DNA of 27,011 nucleotides from IMG/VR virus record IMGVR_UViG_3300032092_000196, positions 1 through 27,011 of that record; one strand, given 5' to 3'. Each line of letters starts with the position of its first letter. The first letter of the stretch is position 1. The translations under genes and the position numbers were made by a program. Shown in pieces: positions 1 through 9,200 of the stretch. The DNA is from a virus. The notes under the pieces were generated by a model. It was not told where the DNA came from. It ran no database searches and was given only the letters and a program-made list of their open reading frames with translations.

Positions 1-1
1 G

Positions 2-1507
2 AGAAACTTTCAAAACAACAGATTTAATATTGTTCTTGCCTCTCGACAAATGGGTAAAACTGTAACTGCATCTATTTTCAATGCATGGTTTATTTGTTTT
101 AATGTTGATAAAAATACTCTACTTTTAGCGAACAAAGGAGAAACTACCAAAGAGATTATTGATAAGGCAAAAGTTGTAATTGAACATTTGCCATTCTTTA
201 TGAAACCAGGTATTATTAAATATGATGTTATGAACGTTCGTTGTGATAATGGTTGTCGTTTAGTAGGTCAGTCAACAACTGCAAAAGCAGGTATTGGTTT
301 TACCATTCATAACTTATACTTAGATGAGTTTGCCCACATCCATCCAAATATTGTGGACGTATTCTATGAAAACGTTTATCCAACATTATCATCTTCAAAA
401 ATTTCAAGAATCAATATTACTTCTACACCAAACGGATTTAATAAATTCTATGAAATTTGGGCAGCTGCGGTTGACGGAAAGAATGCATATACCCCAATAA
501 GAATTGACTGGTGGCAGCATCCAGAAAGAGATGAAGCATGGTATCAACGAGAGTTAAAGAACCTAGGTTCTGAGGAAGCTTTTAATAGACAATATGGTAA
601 TGAGTTTATTAGTTCATCTTCACTCCTATTATCCCCAGGATCTTTAGGTACGCTAAGAAAAAATGCTAAGAAATTTGTCTATCAAGATATTGAAGATTTT
701 GATAATATTCATATTGATGTAAAAGGATTTTTAGGTTTTAAACCAGGATTCGATCTTGAATCATGTAAAGATGAGAGCAAATATTGGCTATTTTCAGTCG
801 ATATTGCAGAAGGATCTGGTGGAGACTATTCTGTTATTAACGTATTTGAAGTAACACCAATGAGTAGAAAGGAGATCGAGGTTGCCACGAATCCAGGTGC
901 AATGTATGATTTCTTTAAGCTGAATCAAGTGGCCCTGTTCAAAAGTAATGAACACCCGATTGAAGATTTTTCAAAAATATTATATACTTTAGCAATTGAT
1001 ATTTTTAACGGAGAAAACGTAAAAATGCTAATTGAATTTAATACATACGGAACTATCTTATTAAAATATTTACAAACAGTGTTTCCTCAGAGAAATGATT
1101 TTGATGAAGATATGATTTTGAGGTTTAAACACAGACATGATTCTAGAGGACTAAAACCTGGAATTAGGTTGCGAGCAGATAATAAAGCTATTTTTTGTCA
1201 AAACTTTAAAAAGTTGATCGAATCAAATAGGATAAATATTAATGAAATAACTACCGTTAATGAAGCATCCTTATTTGGTACTAACAAAAGTGGTAATTAT
1301 TCTGCACAAATGGGACATGATGATTTAATTATGTCTTCAATTATTGCAACAGAGTTCTTTGGTACTACTGACTATGCTGATTATATCGAAGAGATGCTAG
1401 ATGTTATTGACGAAAACCTTCACGATTATATGGAAGAAGTTCTATACAAAGATAGTCAATCACAAGGAGATTTACAATACGACATCTATGACTTACTTGA
1501 CGGTTAA
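2..1507 (+). CDS. Large terminase subunit (T4 gp17-like), 5' partial
   Basis: This is the DNA-packaging motor: an ATPase that pumps DNA into the prohead joined to a nuclease that cuts the concatemer. The reading frame is open to the left edge of the window, and the Walker A motif SRQMGKT (nt 41-61) includes the first visible ATG at 50, so that ATG is internal and the true start lies upstream. Walker B is LYLDEFAHI (nt about 316-342), followed by the coupling motif TSTPNGFNKFYEIW. The C-terminal RNase H-fold nuclease shows FSVDIAEGSGGDYS, an IEFNTYG strand and GHDDLIMS, which supply the expected acidic metal ligands. The visible part is about 500 residues; T4 gp17 has 610, so roughly 100 N-terminal residues are missing. 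The gene lies directly upstream of sheath and tube, as in T4 (17-18-19). The identification is secure. Confidence 0.96.
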   Translation, partial: RNFQNNRFNIVLASRQMGKTVTASIFNAWFICFNVDKNTLLLANKGETTKEIIDKAKVVIEHLPFFMKPGIIKYDVMNVRCDNGCRLVGQSTTAKAGIGFTIHNLYLDEFAHIHPNIVDVFYENVYPTLSSSKISRINITSTPNGFNKFYEIWAAAVDGKNAYTPIRIDWWQHPERDEAWYQRELKNLGSEEAFNRQYGNEFISSSSLLLSPGSLGTLRKNAKKFVYQDIEDFDNIHIDVKGFLGFKPGFDLESCKDESKYWLFSVDIAEGSGGDYSVINVFEVTPMSRKEIEVATNPGAMYDFFKLNQVALFKSNEHPIEDFSKILYTLAIDIFNGENVKMLIEFNTYGTILLKYLQTVFPQRNDFDEDMILRFKHRHDSRGLKPGIRLRADNKAIFCQNFKKLIESNRININEITTVNEASLFGTNKSGNYSAQMGHDDLIMSSIIATEFFGTTDYADYIEEMLDVIDENLHDYMEEVLYKDSQSQGDLQYDIYDLLDG

Positions 1508-1524
1508 AATTAGAAATAGAAATA

Positions 1525-1532
1525 GATATATA
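1525..1532 (+). promoter_or_regulatory. Candidate late promoter octamer GATATATA (sheath)
   Basis: GATATATA followed by an A-rich stretch lies 28 nt before the sheath ATG. The same octamer with similar spacing precedes several other virion genes in the window. It resembles the T4 late promoter TATAAATA in position and composition. Its function is inferred. Confidence 0.6.
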
Positions 1533-1560
1533 GAATAAAGAAAAAAAGATCAAAATAAAC

Positions 1561-4128
1561 ATGGCACTAAGTCCTCAATTATTGCAATTCAAGAGTTCGG
1601 GTGTTTATCGTCTAGAATTCGATAAATCACAAACTACGAACTTTGCTACAGAGACTATCAGATTGGTAGTTGGTCACTCTAAAAAAGGTCCATACAATAC
1701 TCCAGTGTTTGTTGAGACAGTAGAAGATTTCAATGCGGTCTTCGGCGGTATCGACAGAAACCTAGAGAAGAAGGGTATGTTCTTCCACAGATCAGCACTT
1801 GCTGCTCTTACTAGAGGCCCAATCTTAGCCTTAAACTTATCAACATTCGAAGCTAGCGATGAAATCAGCTATGTTGCTCCAGTTACTACTGGTAGCGATC
1901 ATACTGCATTATCACTTTCAGGTAGCGATGAATATACTAAGTTTTTTAACACTGATAAATTCTGGTTCCCTAGTGATGAAGCTACTATTTCTACAATCGG
2001 TCAAAACGATGACAGAATTATTAACTTTATTAACATCAAACAAGAGCCAATTACTATTATCGTAAGAAAAGCACAGGATGTATCTACATTCGATATTACT
2101 GCTAGAGAATGGTATGGTGAAGGTAATGTACCTGAATTCTTAAATGAAAAAGATTACTTATCAGATTTCATGATTGATGTATTCGTATTTAAAGGCGAAT
2201 TCAATCCTGCTACTCTTGCAAATGATCCAATCTACGCAAATTATTTTAACGCAAAAGGTTTATTGAAAGGTCAATTAGACGCTTTCTCTAACCTAAGACA
2301 AGTTTCATTAATTGCCAACTACACTGGTTCATTAATCCCTAACTTCAAAGATCTTGAAGGTAGAAACTTATACATTGAAACAATCATTAACTCAGAAGCT
2401 AGAAGAACTGGTTTATTCTGTGCAGTTGATGAAGATGCAGTTACTAGCGATACTGGTACTAAAGTAGATTTAATTGGTCATACATTTGATAAAGATCAAA
2501 ACTATCAGTTACTTTCTTATATCGTTGACCAAGAATTAAATCCAACTGCTGGAACAACTGTAACTTTAACAAATCCTAACGTTTTAACTGTTAGTGGTTC
2601 AACTATGACTGTTGCACAAGATTTAACTTCATCTCTTGCAGTTGGTTCATTTATTGAAGCAGCTACTAGCGGTGAATATGTTGAAGTATTAAGCGTTGTT
2701 TTTGCAAGTGGTACTACAACAGTAACTTGCGATGGTGCAATTAAAACTTCATTAAATAACGCAACTAGCTTTAAGAAATATGCTATCACAACTGATAGAG
2801 TAATTCCTTATACTGGATCTGAATCAAACTTAGCCGGAAACGGTACAGTTACCGCAACATATGCAAACTTAGGTGGTGGTATTTTTACTTTTACTTATAG
2901 TGCTGCAATTTCAACTGTAACTCTTAAGAAAGGACACTATGTTCCTTCTGCTACTTCTGGTAGATTGGCTAAAATTAAATCAGTTACAAAATCTGTAGTT
3001 ACTTCTGGTGGTAATACAACCACAACAGTAACTGTAACAACTGATAATAACGTACCAAACACTTGGGGTGGTAGCTACCTAGTTTCTTTCGAAGAAGCTA
3101 CTTCAGTATACAAACCATTCGTTATTGCTAAAGCAACTATTGGTGATAAAACAATAACCGATTCTTTAAACGCAATCGTAGGAACTAACTTATTCAATGC
3201 GTTAGCTGACAAAGATTTAATTCTTTACAGATATATTGTTGATACTTTCGGTTCATTTGATACTGTTGATGGTATTCAAAACAAGAAAGAATTAGCTTAT
3301 CTTGCTCACGAGAGACAAAATGCTTCTGCAATCTTAAATGCACCAACCGTAGCTGATTTCAAAAAATCAACTAATCCATCTTTCACAGATGCTGATGGAG
3401 CATTTAGCGTAGAATACTTAAAAGATGGTGGAAACTTGGATAAAAATCCAACTGCATTCTATACTTTACCTTCAATCGCTGATGGTGCAAACTACGGATT
3501 TTATTATGGTCCAGGTTTAACAGTTAGAGAAAATGGTAAAGATATTGTTATCCCACCCGCAGCATACGTATCTAATAACTACATTGATAAATATTCAACT
3601 GCATTACCTTGGTCAATTATTGCTGGTCCAAGAAGAGGAGTTGTATCTGGAACTGGAGTTGTTGGAGTTGAATATGCATTCGATAAAACTGATAGAGACG
3701 TATTAGAACCATTTGGTATTAACCCAATCGTATTCCAAAGAGGTGTAGGTTTAACAATTCTTGGTAATAAAACTGCGCAACAGTCAATTAAATCAGCGCT
3801 TTCTTCTGCTCACGTAAGAGAAGTATTGATTTATATCCAAGAAGGTTTAGCTAACATTCTAAAAGGATACGTATTTGAATTCAATACAGCTCAAACTAGA
3901 CTTGAAATCAAAACTTTAGCTGATGCATTTATGGAATCAGTTAAAGCTGATCAAGGTGTATATGACTTCAAAAACATTATTGACCAAACAAATAATACAA
4001 ATGAAGTTATTGACAACAACATCGGTATCTTAGATACTTTTGTTGAACCAGTTAAAGGTCTTGAAATCGTTGTTCACAGAACTACAGTATTAAATACTGG
4101 CGAAATTCAAACTGGAAACTTCAGCTAA
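1561..4128 (+). CDS. Contractile tail sheath protein (T4 gp18-like), with large insert
   Basis: This subunit forms the contractile tube around the tail. The N-terminal segment (SSGVYRLEFDKSQ, then LVVGHSKKGPYNTP and a FGGIDRNLEKKGMFF region) and the C-terminal segment (REVLIYIQEGLANILKGYVF, EVIDNNIGILDTFVEPVKG) have the typical sheath layout: both ends of the chain form the conserved core that meshes neighbouring subunits. At 855 residues it exceeds T4 gp18 (659). The extra length fits a Thr/Val/Ser-rich, beta-looking stretch at about residues 325-520, probably an outward-facing decoration domain. It is followed at once by the tube gene, each with its own late-type octamer. The start ATG follows an A-rich leader with no strong ribosome binding site. 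The family assignment is firm; the role of the insert is inferred. Confidence 0.93.
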   Translation: MALSPQLLQFKSSGVYRLEFDKSQTTNFATETIRLVVGHSKKGPYNTPVFVETVEDFNAVFGGIDRNLEKKGMFFHRSALAALTRGPILALNLSTFEASDEISYVAPVTTGSDHTALSLSGSDEYTKFFNTDKFWFPSDEATISTIGQNDDRIINFINIKQEPITIIVRKAQDVSTFDITAREWYGEGNVPEFLNEKDYLSDFMIDVFVFKGEFNPATLANDPIYANYFNAKGLLKGQLDAFSNLRQVSLIANYTGSLIPNFKDLEGRNLYIETIINSEARRTGLFCAVDEDAVTSDTGTKVDLIGHTFDKDQNYQLLSYIVDQELNPTAGTTVTLTNPNVLTVSGSTMTVAQDLTSSLAVGSFIEAATSGEYVEVLSVVFASGTTTVTCDGAIKTSLNNATSFKKYAITTDRVIPYTGSESNLAGNGTVTATYANLGGGIFTFTYSAAISTVTLKKGHYVPSATSGRLAKIKSVTKSVVTSGGNTTTTVTVTTDNNVPNTWGGSYLVSFEEATSVYKPFVIAKATIGDKTITDSLNAIVGTNLFNALADKDLILYRYIVDTFGSFDTVDGIQNKKELAYLAHERQNASAILNAPTVADFKKSTNPSFTDADGAFSVEYLKDGGNLDKNPTAFYTLPSIADGANYGFYYGPGLTVRENGKDIVIPPAAYVSNNYIDKYSTALPWSIIAGPRRGVVSGTGVVGVEYAFDKTDRDVLEPFGINPIVFQRGVGLTILGNKTAQQSIKSALSSAHVREVLIYIQEGLANILKGYVFEFNTAQTRLEIKTLADAFMESVKADQGVYDFKNIIDQTNNTNEVIDNNIGILDTFVEPVKGLEIVVHRTTVLNTGEIQTGNFS

Positions 4129-4134
4129 AAAATA

Positions 4135-4142
4135 GATATATA
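4135..4142 (+). promoter_or_regulatory. Candidate late promoter octamer GATATATA (tube)
   Basis: GATATATA followed by AAAAAAATAAAT lies 19 nt before the tube ATG. It shares the flanking AATA with the copy before the sheath gene, which suggests a conserved element rather than random AT-rich sequence. Confidence 0.6.
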
Positions 4143-4161
4143 AAAAAATAAATAAACGACA

Positions 4162-4716
4162 ATGGCACTACCACATTATTCACAAGACCAGACTAGTAGA
4201 AAAGGTTCACAATGGGAACCGGTACAGTCGAACCTCTTTGAGGTGACAGTTATTCCTCCAGCTGGTGTAAAAGGTGCTCCACTGCTTTTACAACACGTAA
4301 ACAGTATTGGCGGTTTGGATCTATATAAAGAAGTTTCTGAAGTTACACAAAAGTATAAGTTCGCTACACGTTCTTATGCTGGTATGCCAGATAACACATC
4401 ATTAGATGTTAATATCAACTTCTCTTTGAACTTAAATGATTCAAATCAAGCTTACCTTTACAAAACCATGAGAGAATGGTATAATTTACAATACGATCCT
4501 CAAACTGGTTTAATGGGTCTTAAGAAAGACTACACTGGAACAATTATTATCGTTCAGTTCAATAGAGCTGGAGATATTTACAGAACAATTACATTAGAAG
4601 ATTGCTTCATTAAATCAGGTTTACCATTTACAAATGAGTTAAACTATGAAACAACTGACCCAGCTCAGTTAGAAGTTACTTGGAGATGTGATGCTTTCAA
4701 AGAAGTATTAGCTTAA
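4162..4716 (+). CDS. Tail tube protein (T4 gp19-like)
   Basis: This is the major inner tube subunit through which DNA passes. It has 184 residues, against 163 for T4 gp19. The sequence follows the tube-fold pattern: an N-terminal region leading into SNLFEVTVIPP, a central loop with SYAGMPDNTSLDVNINFSL, the helix YLYKTMREWYNLQYD, then GTIIIVQFNRAGDIYRTITL and the closing strand LEVTWRCDAF. It sits directly after the sheath gene, the order found in T4 and most contractile-tailed phages, and is followed by a strong hairpin terminator, consistent with a separate abundant transcript. The call rests on both sequence pattern and position. Confidence 0.93.
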   Translation: MALPHYSQDQTSRKGSQWEPVQSNLFEVTVIPPAGVKGAPLLLQHVNSIGGLDLYKEVSEVTQKYKFATRSYAGMPDNTSLDVNINFSLNLNDSNQAYLYKTMREWYNLQYDPQTGLMGLKKDYTGTIIIVQFNRAGDIYRTITLEDCFIKSGLPFTNELNYETTDPAQLEVTWRCDAFKEVLA

Positions 4717-4728
4717 TTTTTTAATAAG

Positions 4729-4757
4729 AGGGATGGCGAGAGTCATCCCTTCTTTTT
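4729..4757 (+). terminator. Rho-independent terminator after tail tube gene
   Basis: A perfect 7-bp stem, AGGGATG (4729-4735) with CATCCCT (4744-4750), has an 8-nt loop and is followed by TCTTTTT. It lies 12 nt after the tube stop codon and just before the next late-type octamer, so it separates two transcription units. Confidence 0.85.
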
Positions 4758-4763
4758 GCAACG

Positions 4764-4771
4764 AATATATA
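4764..4771 (+). promoter_or_regulatory. Candidate late promoter octamer AATATATA (RHH gene)
   Basis: AATATATA, preceded by G in GAATATATAA, lies 18 nt before the ATG at 4790 and directly after a terminator, where a new promoter would be expected. Confidence 0.5.
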
Positions 4772-4789
4772 ATATGTTATTAAAATACT

Positions 4790-5008
4790 ATGTCAACTAA
4801 ATTAACCAGAAAACTTCAAGTCCTTCTCACGGATGAAGAAGTTCAAGACTTAAATGTCATCATCTTAAATGATGCCATTGAAAATGGTCAACGACCTATG
4901 TCCGTTTCTGCTTTTATTAGAGAATTAATAAGAAAAGAAATTGATCGTCGACCAACTGAAATAAAAACATGGGACAAAGATCGCGTAAAACATTTAAAAT
5001 CAAAGTAA
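4790..5008 (+). CDS. Small ribbon-helix-helix-like protein
   Basis: This 72-residue protein has the outline of a ribbon-helix-helix (Arc/CopG/MetJ type) DNA-binding domain: a basic N-terminal strand (LTRKLQVLLT), a first helix (EEVQDLNVIILNDAIENG) and a second helix beginning MSVSAFIRELIRKEID. The SVSAFIRELI segment resembles the second helix of CopG-like proteins. The C-terminal 20 residues are charged. It lies between the tube and hub genes with its own terminator and octamer upstream, and the next gene starts 3 nt after it. It could be a transcriptional regulator made late in infection, or a small tail-assembly protein with a coincidental pattern. No catalytic motifs are seen. Confidence 0.6.
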   Translation: MSTKLTRKLQVLLTDEEVQDLNVIILNDAIENGQRPMSVSAFIRELIRKEIDRRPTEIKTWDKDRVKHLKSK

Positions 5009-5011
5009 TTT

Positions 5012-5971
5012 ATGAGCACAAAAAAGAATCAAGAAAACGAAGAGTTCAACATGGAAGAACAATATCGTAAAATGGTAGAAGAGAAAGAATCTAACAAGGA
5101 AGAGAGAATCGACTTGGGAAGAGTAGACATGGACCGCTATGCAAATCAAAAGGCACAAGATCCAGATTTACATTTAGGGTTTCATTCAGTTGATATATCT
5201 GCATTGCCTTCAGGCGGTAGATTTTATCCAAGTGATGCTAAAATGGCTATTAGATCTGCACAAGTTGCTGAAGTTAGACATTTTTCAACCATCGATGAGA
5301 GTAATCTTTTAGATATTGAAGATAAATTAAACCACATTGTAAAGAATTGCACTAGGTTCACTTCAGGCACGAAAGTGTTATCATATAAAGATATTCTAGA
5401 AGAAGATCGTATTTATATCTTATTATCAATCCGTGATTTAACTTTTCCAGATCCAGAAACTAAATTAACTGTTAAAGCTTCAGCAAAAGATGGAGAAGAA
5501 TTTGAAGCTGAAATTAACGCTCGTTATTTTCAACTTTCTAGAGTTCCTGAAGAAATTGAAAAGTATTATGATGATGAAAAAAGAGCTTTTGCAATTCAAA
5601 CTAGAAGCTTTGGAACTATTTACATGAAACCACCATCAATTGGTGTTATGGAATCTGTGACTAACTATATTAAAGTTCGTCAAGTTGAAAAGAAACCATG
5701 GGATCAATCATATCTACAAATCCTTCCATATATTACATTAGATTGGAGAGGATTTAATGATGAAAAAATCTTTAAAGGCGAAGTTGAATTTCATAGTTGG
5801 AATACAACTAAATATTCATTAATATATCGTTTAGCTGAAAAAATGAAAATTGGGGTACGTCCAGAAATGTTGGTACCACACGGGGATGAGGAGGTCCTCG
5901 TACCCATTGGCTTTCGTGATGGGATCAAATCTCTTTTCGTTGTTCAAGATATCGCTTCAGAACTTCTTTAA
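5012..5971 (+). CDS. Baseplate hub / tail-assembly protein (T4 gp26/gp51-like), zero-frame part
   Basis: This 319-residue protein has an acidic N-terminus (to about residue 50) followed by a domain whose pattern matches the T4 gp26/gp51 baseplate family: ALPSGGRFYPSDAKMAIRS, then a segment with E/D-rich helices, and DILEEDRIYILLSIRDLTFP. In T4 these proteins help to assemble the central hub. The gene lies between tail tube and tape measure, the usual place of tail-assembly chaperones in other tailed phages. It ends ASELL-stop at 5969-5971, while the +1 frame is open across this point and continues with chaperone-like sequence. The natural product may therefore be longer through +1 frameshifting. 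The family call is by pattern only. Confidence 0.75.
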   Translation: MSTKKNQENEEFNMEEQYRKMVEEKESNKEERIDLGRVDMDRYANQKAQDPDLHLGFHSVDISALPSGGRFYPSDAKMAIRSAQVAEVRHFSTIDESNLLDIEDKLNHIVKNCTRFTSGTKVLSYKDILEEDRIYILLSIRDLTFPDPETKLTVKASAKDGEEFEAEINARYFQLSRVPEEIEKYYDDEKRAFAIQTRSFGTIYMKPPSIGVMESVTNYIKVRQVEKKPWDQSYLQILPYITLDWRGFNDEKIFKGEVEFHSWNTTKYSLIYRLAEKMKIGVRPEMLVPHGDEEVLVPIGFRDGIKSLFVVQDIASELL

Positions 5972-5972
5972 G
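5966..5972 (+). other. Candidate +1 programmed frameshift site CTT-TAA-G
   Basis: The zero frame reads CTT CTT TAA G. A leucyl-tRNA on the last CTT (5966-5968) could slip one base onto TTT and continue at AAG (5970), avoiding the stop. This is the same arrangement as the CUU-UGA-C site of bacterial prfB. No strong Shine-Dalgarno-like stimulator is visible upstream. The downstream frame then reads without interruption to 6221. Confidence 0.5.
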
Positions 5973-5987
5973 ACGAAATTCTATCTT

Positions 5988-6221
5988 ATGTACCATTTAC
6001 ATACTCAACCATCGGAGATCGATAAGTTAGAGTATTATGAATTTTGGTATATTGTTAAAGATTTGGCTGACTTTATTAAGAAACAAAATGACGGTCAGAA
6101 AGGTCAAGAAGAAGAGGCTTATGGTAAATATGGAGATCCTTCTAAAATAGCAAAATCAAAAATGCCTAATATGAAGACGCCATCATTTAAAACCCCTAGC
6201 TTCAAGACACCTAAGTTTTAA
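5988..6221 (+). CDS. C-terminal extension or separate small tail-assembly protein
   Basis: Read from the ATG at 5988 this gives 77 residues: MYHLHTQPSEIDKLEYYEFW, then IVKDLADFIKK, a charged linker, and a C-terminal tail with the repeated motif KTPSFKTPSFKTPKF. If ribosomes shift +1 at CTT-TAA, the frame begins at 5970 and adds KTKFYL before this Met, giving a fused product of about 400 residues with the upstream hub protein. Helices of the type YLxxHLH...EIDxLEYYEFW occur at the C-termini of phage hub and tail-chaperone proteins, which favours a fusion. There is no convincing ribosome binding site before 5988. The tape-measure gene follows 36 nt later. I am confident that this is coding and less so about how it is expressed. 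Confidence 0.75.
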   Translation: MYHLHTQPSEIDKLEYYEFWYIVKDLADFIKKQNDGQKGQEEEAYGKYGDPSKIAKSKMPNMKTPSFKTPSFKTPKF

Positions 6222-6225
6222 CAAG

Positions 6226-6233
6226 GATATATA
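6226..6233 (+). promoter_or_regulatory. Candidate late promoter octamer GATATATA (tape measure)
   Basis: GATATATA followed by GTAAAAAATAG lies 24 nt before the TTG at 6258. This spacing matches that of the sheath and tube octamers and supports the TTG as the start of the downstream gene. Confidence 0.55.
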
Positions 6234-6257
6234 GTAAAAAATAGTTTTGATTCTGTT

Positions 6258-9200
6258 TTGAACATTTTTAAAAGTGCCTTTGAAAGGCTTTCGATAGAAA
6301 ATCAACAACAATTAGTAGCATCTGCCCAGGTAACATCAATAGCTGTTTCCCCGGGCGGTGCTCTTTTTGGTAAAGTTGAGGAGATGGTAAAACTGTTAAA
6401 GCAAATTGCAGTTAACACTGCTGCTTCTGCAAAAGGAGGCGGCGGAGGAGGCGGCGGAGGTCTAGGAATTGGAAATGCAATTGCATTAAAAATCGTTGGC
6501 GGAAAAGGTTTAGAAGGAATCGGTAAAGGATTAGCAGCAATCGTTGAGGCTATCGAATCAATGAAAAGCACTTCTAAAGAATTTAAAGATAAAGCAGAAG
6601 CCTTAGTATTAACAATAGATGCTCTATCAAAAATAGGTCCAGCAATTCTTAAATTTGCTGGTTACCTATTCTTAGCAACACCACTTTTAGTAGTTGGTGC
6701 GCTAGCCGCTCCATTATTTGGATTATCATTATTTATTATCACTAAAGTTTTACAAATGGCATCCGCTCCATTGTCGGATCCAAAAACACAACAAGCATTA
6801 ATTGCAATGGGTGATGTGGCAAAGGCCATTCTACTTTTAGGAGTTGCATTAGTACTTGCAACCGTTTTATATCCAGCCGGAATATCTGCATTACCATATA
6901 TTGTTTTAACATTATTAGCATTAGGTGGCGTATTTTGGTTATTAGATAAGATGAACATTGAAAAATCAATGAAACAAGTTTCAATTGGTTTAATGTTTGC
7001 TGCGGGAGCTATCGTTCTATTAGGCGTAGCATTTTTATTAGTTGATACAATGATGCAAGCAATGGACGATCCTGCTATAACCTTACTAATGGTAATGGGA
7101 ATGGTTGTCGGAGTAGCATTGGTTATGTACTTGGCTGGTAAATTTGCTAAAGAAATATTTTTAGGAAGTTTAGTTATGATTGTTGCTGCAATTCCAATTA
7201 TTTTACTAGGAGTTGCTGTTGCAATATTTGCTGAATCTATTACACCGGATGAAGCTGGATGGATAACAATCGGTCAGATCGGTGCATTAGTTACTGGAGT
7301 AGGTCTTGTTATGGGACTTGCTGGCGCCGCTTCAGGATTTATTCTTGCTGGTGCCGCCGCAATGATTGTTGCTGGTATAGCATTATTACTTGTTTCAGTG
7401 GGCGCTGCGGCTATGGCTAAACTATTTAATGACACAGATATGAGTAAAATGCTCGGAGATTCTGGTCATGAAACTGAAGGATTCCTTGGTTTTGGTGCAG
7501 GAAGAATGATGAGTAATATGGAATGGTTATTATTATCTATTGCTCGTTCATTTACACTTAGTCCTGTAAATATCGCATCAATGTACGCTACCGCACCCGC
7601 AATGGTTATGGTTGGAGTTGCATTAGCAACAGTTGCTTATGGTATTAAAAAAGTACAAGGTTTAAATATTGATTATGATGTTTTACCAGATCAAATTGGT
7701 AAATTAGTTACAGTTTTAGCTGGAGCTTTTGGCGCAATTGGTGAAAGATTTCCAGGAGGTAGAAAAAGTGTTTTAAGCCGTATTTTTGGAGGTGGATCTC
7801 AATCTGCTGTAGCCGATGGTATTGATGCGGTATTAGGAATGGGAGATGCTTTATCTTCAATTGCACAAGGCGTGCAAGCAATGGCTGACCTAAAGTTTCC
7901 AATTTATACAGGAACTAAAATTACAGGTTATTTTACACTATCTAGTGACACGTTTAAAAAGGTTAATGATAATATCAATTTAATTGTAAATTCACTAAGT
8001 ACAACCTTTGGTGAATTAGGACTTAAATATCCAGGTGGTAAGAAAACCTTCTTACAAGGAGTTTTTGGAGGTGGATCTCAATCTCCAGTCGCCGACGGTA
8101 TTGCCGCGGTAATGGGAATGGGAGATGTATTAACTTCAATTGCCGGTGGAGTACAATCAATGGCTGATCTTAAGTTTCCAATTTATGAAGGAACTAAAAT
8201 TGTTGGTTATAATACTCTAGATTCTGGAGCATTTGATAGATTAAAAGAAAATATTAGAAATATTGTTGGTTCTCTAGCAGATGTATTTGGTGAAATTGGT
8301 TTAGAATACCCTGGAGGTACGAAAAGTTTCATGAACATGATTTTTGGTGGAGGAGGTAATGCAGTTACTGATGGTATTGGTGCAGTTCAAGGTATGGGTG
8401 CTGCAGTTGCTGAAATTGCCAAAGGAGTTCAAGCAATGGCTGACCTTAAAATTCCAATCTACAAAGATGGAAAAATTGTTGGTTATGAATCAATGGGAGC
8501 CGATGCAATTACTAAAGTAACTCAAAATATTCGTCAACTTGTTATTAGTTTGACTGGAACTATGGGTGAGATTGGTAATAATCCAGATGCTCAAAATGAC
8601 TGGGGTTGGTTTGGTTCTTCTAAAATCGAAGATGGTGTTGAAATTGTAACAAGTTTCGCAGAACCAATTTTAAAAATTGCACAAGCTGCAAAAACATTTA
8701 TGGAAGTAAATGTTGATCCGGCTGCTTTAACTGGAAAAATTCAAGGAATTATTAGCGGTATGACAACTGCTCTTTCTGCAGCTGGAGAAGATGCTGAACA
8801 ACAAGAAAGTTTTGTTCTTGTTTTAGGAGATGTTGCTAAGAAACTTGAAGAAATTGGAAAGAATATTGATCCATGGGTTAAATTTGTTGACAACTTTAAG
8901 AAGTATGTTGATGATATGGGTCGATTAAAAGATACATTAAATGCATTTGATAAAGTTAACTTGAAATTTACAAGTGATATGTTCCAAGGTTTAGCATATC
9001 TTTCAGGTTATAAAGGTCGCGGTTCAGTTGACCAAATGAGTAAAGCTCTCAATGATTCAATTAAGCATCTTGCTGATATGATTGAAGAATTTAAGAATAA
9101 AGTTTCAACTCCACCAGCACCAACCGGAACACCAGCACCCGCAGGTACTACAGCACCGGCTCCTGGTAAATCTACAACACCAGGTCCGGCAGGAAAACCT

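Noticed and set aside
6302-6958. Open frames on the - strand within the tape measure gene
   Set aside because: They mirror the Gly/Ala-rich composition of the + strand gene and have no start context, conserved motif or neighbouring - strand genes.
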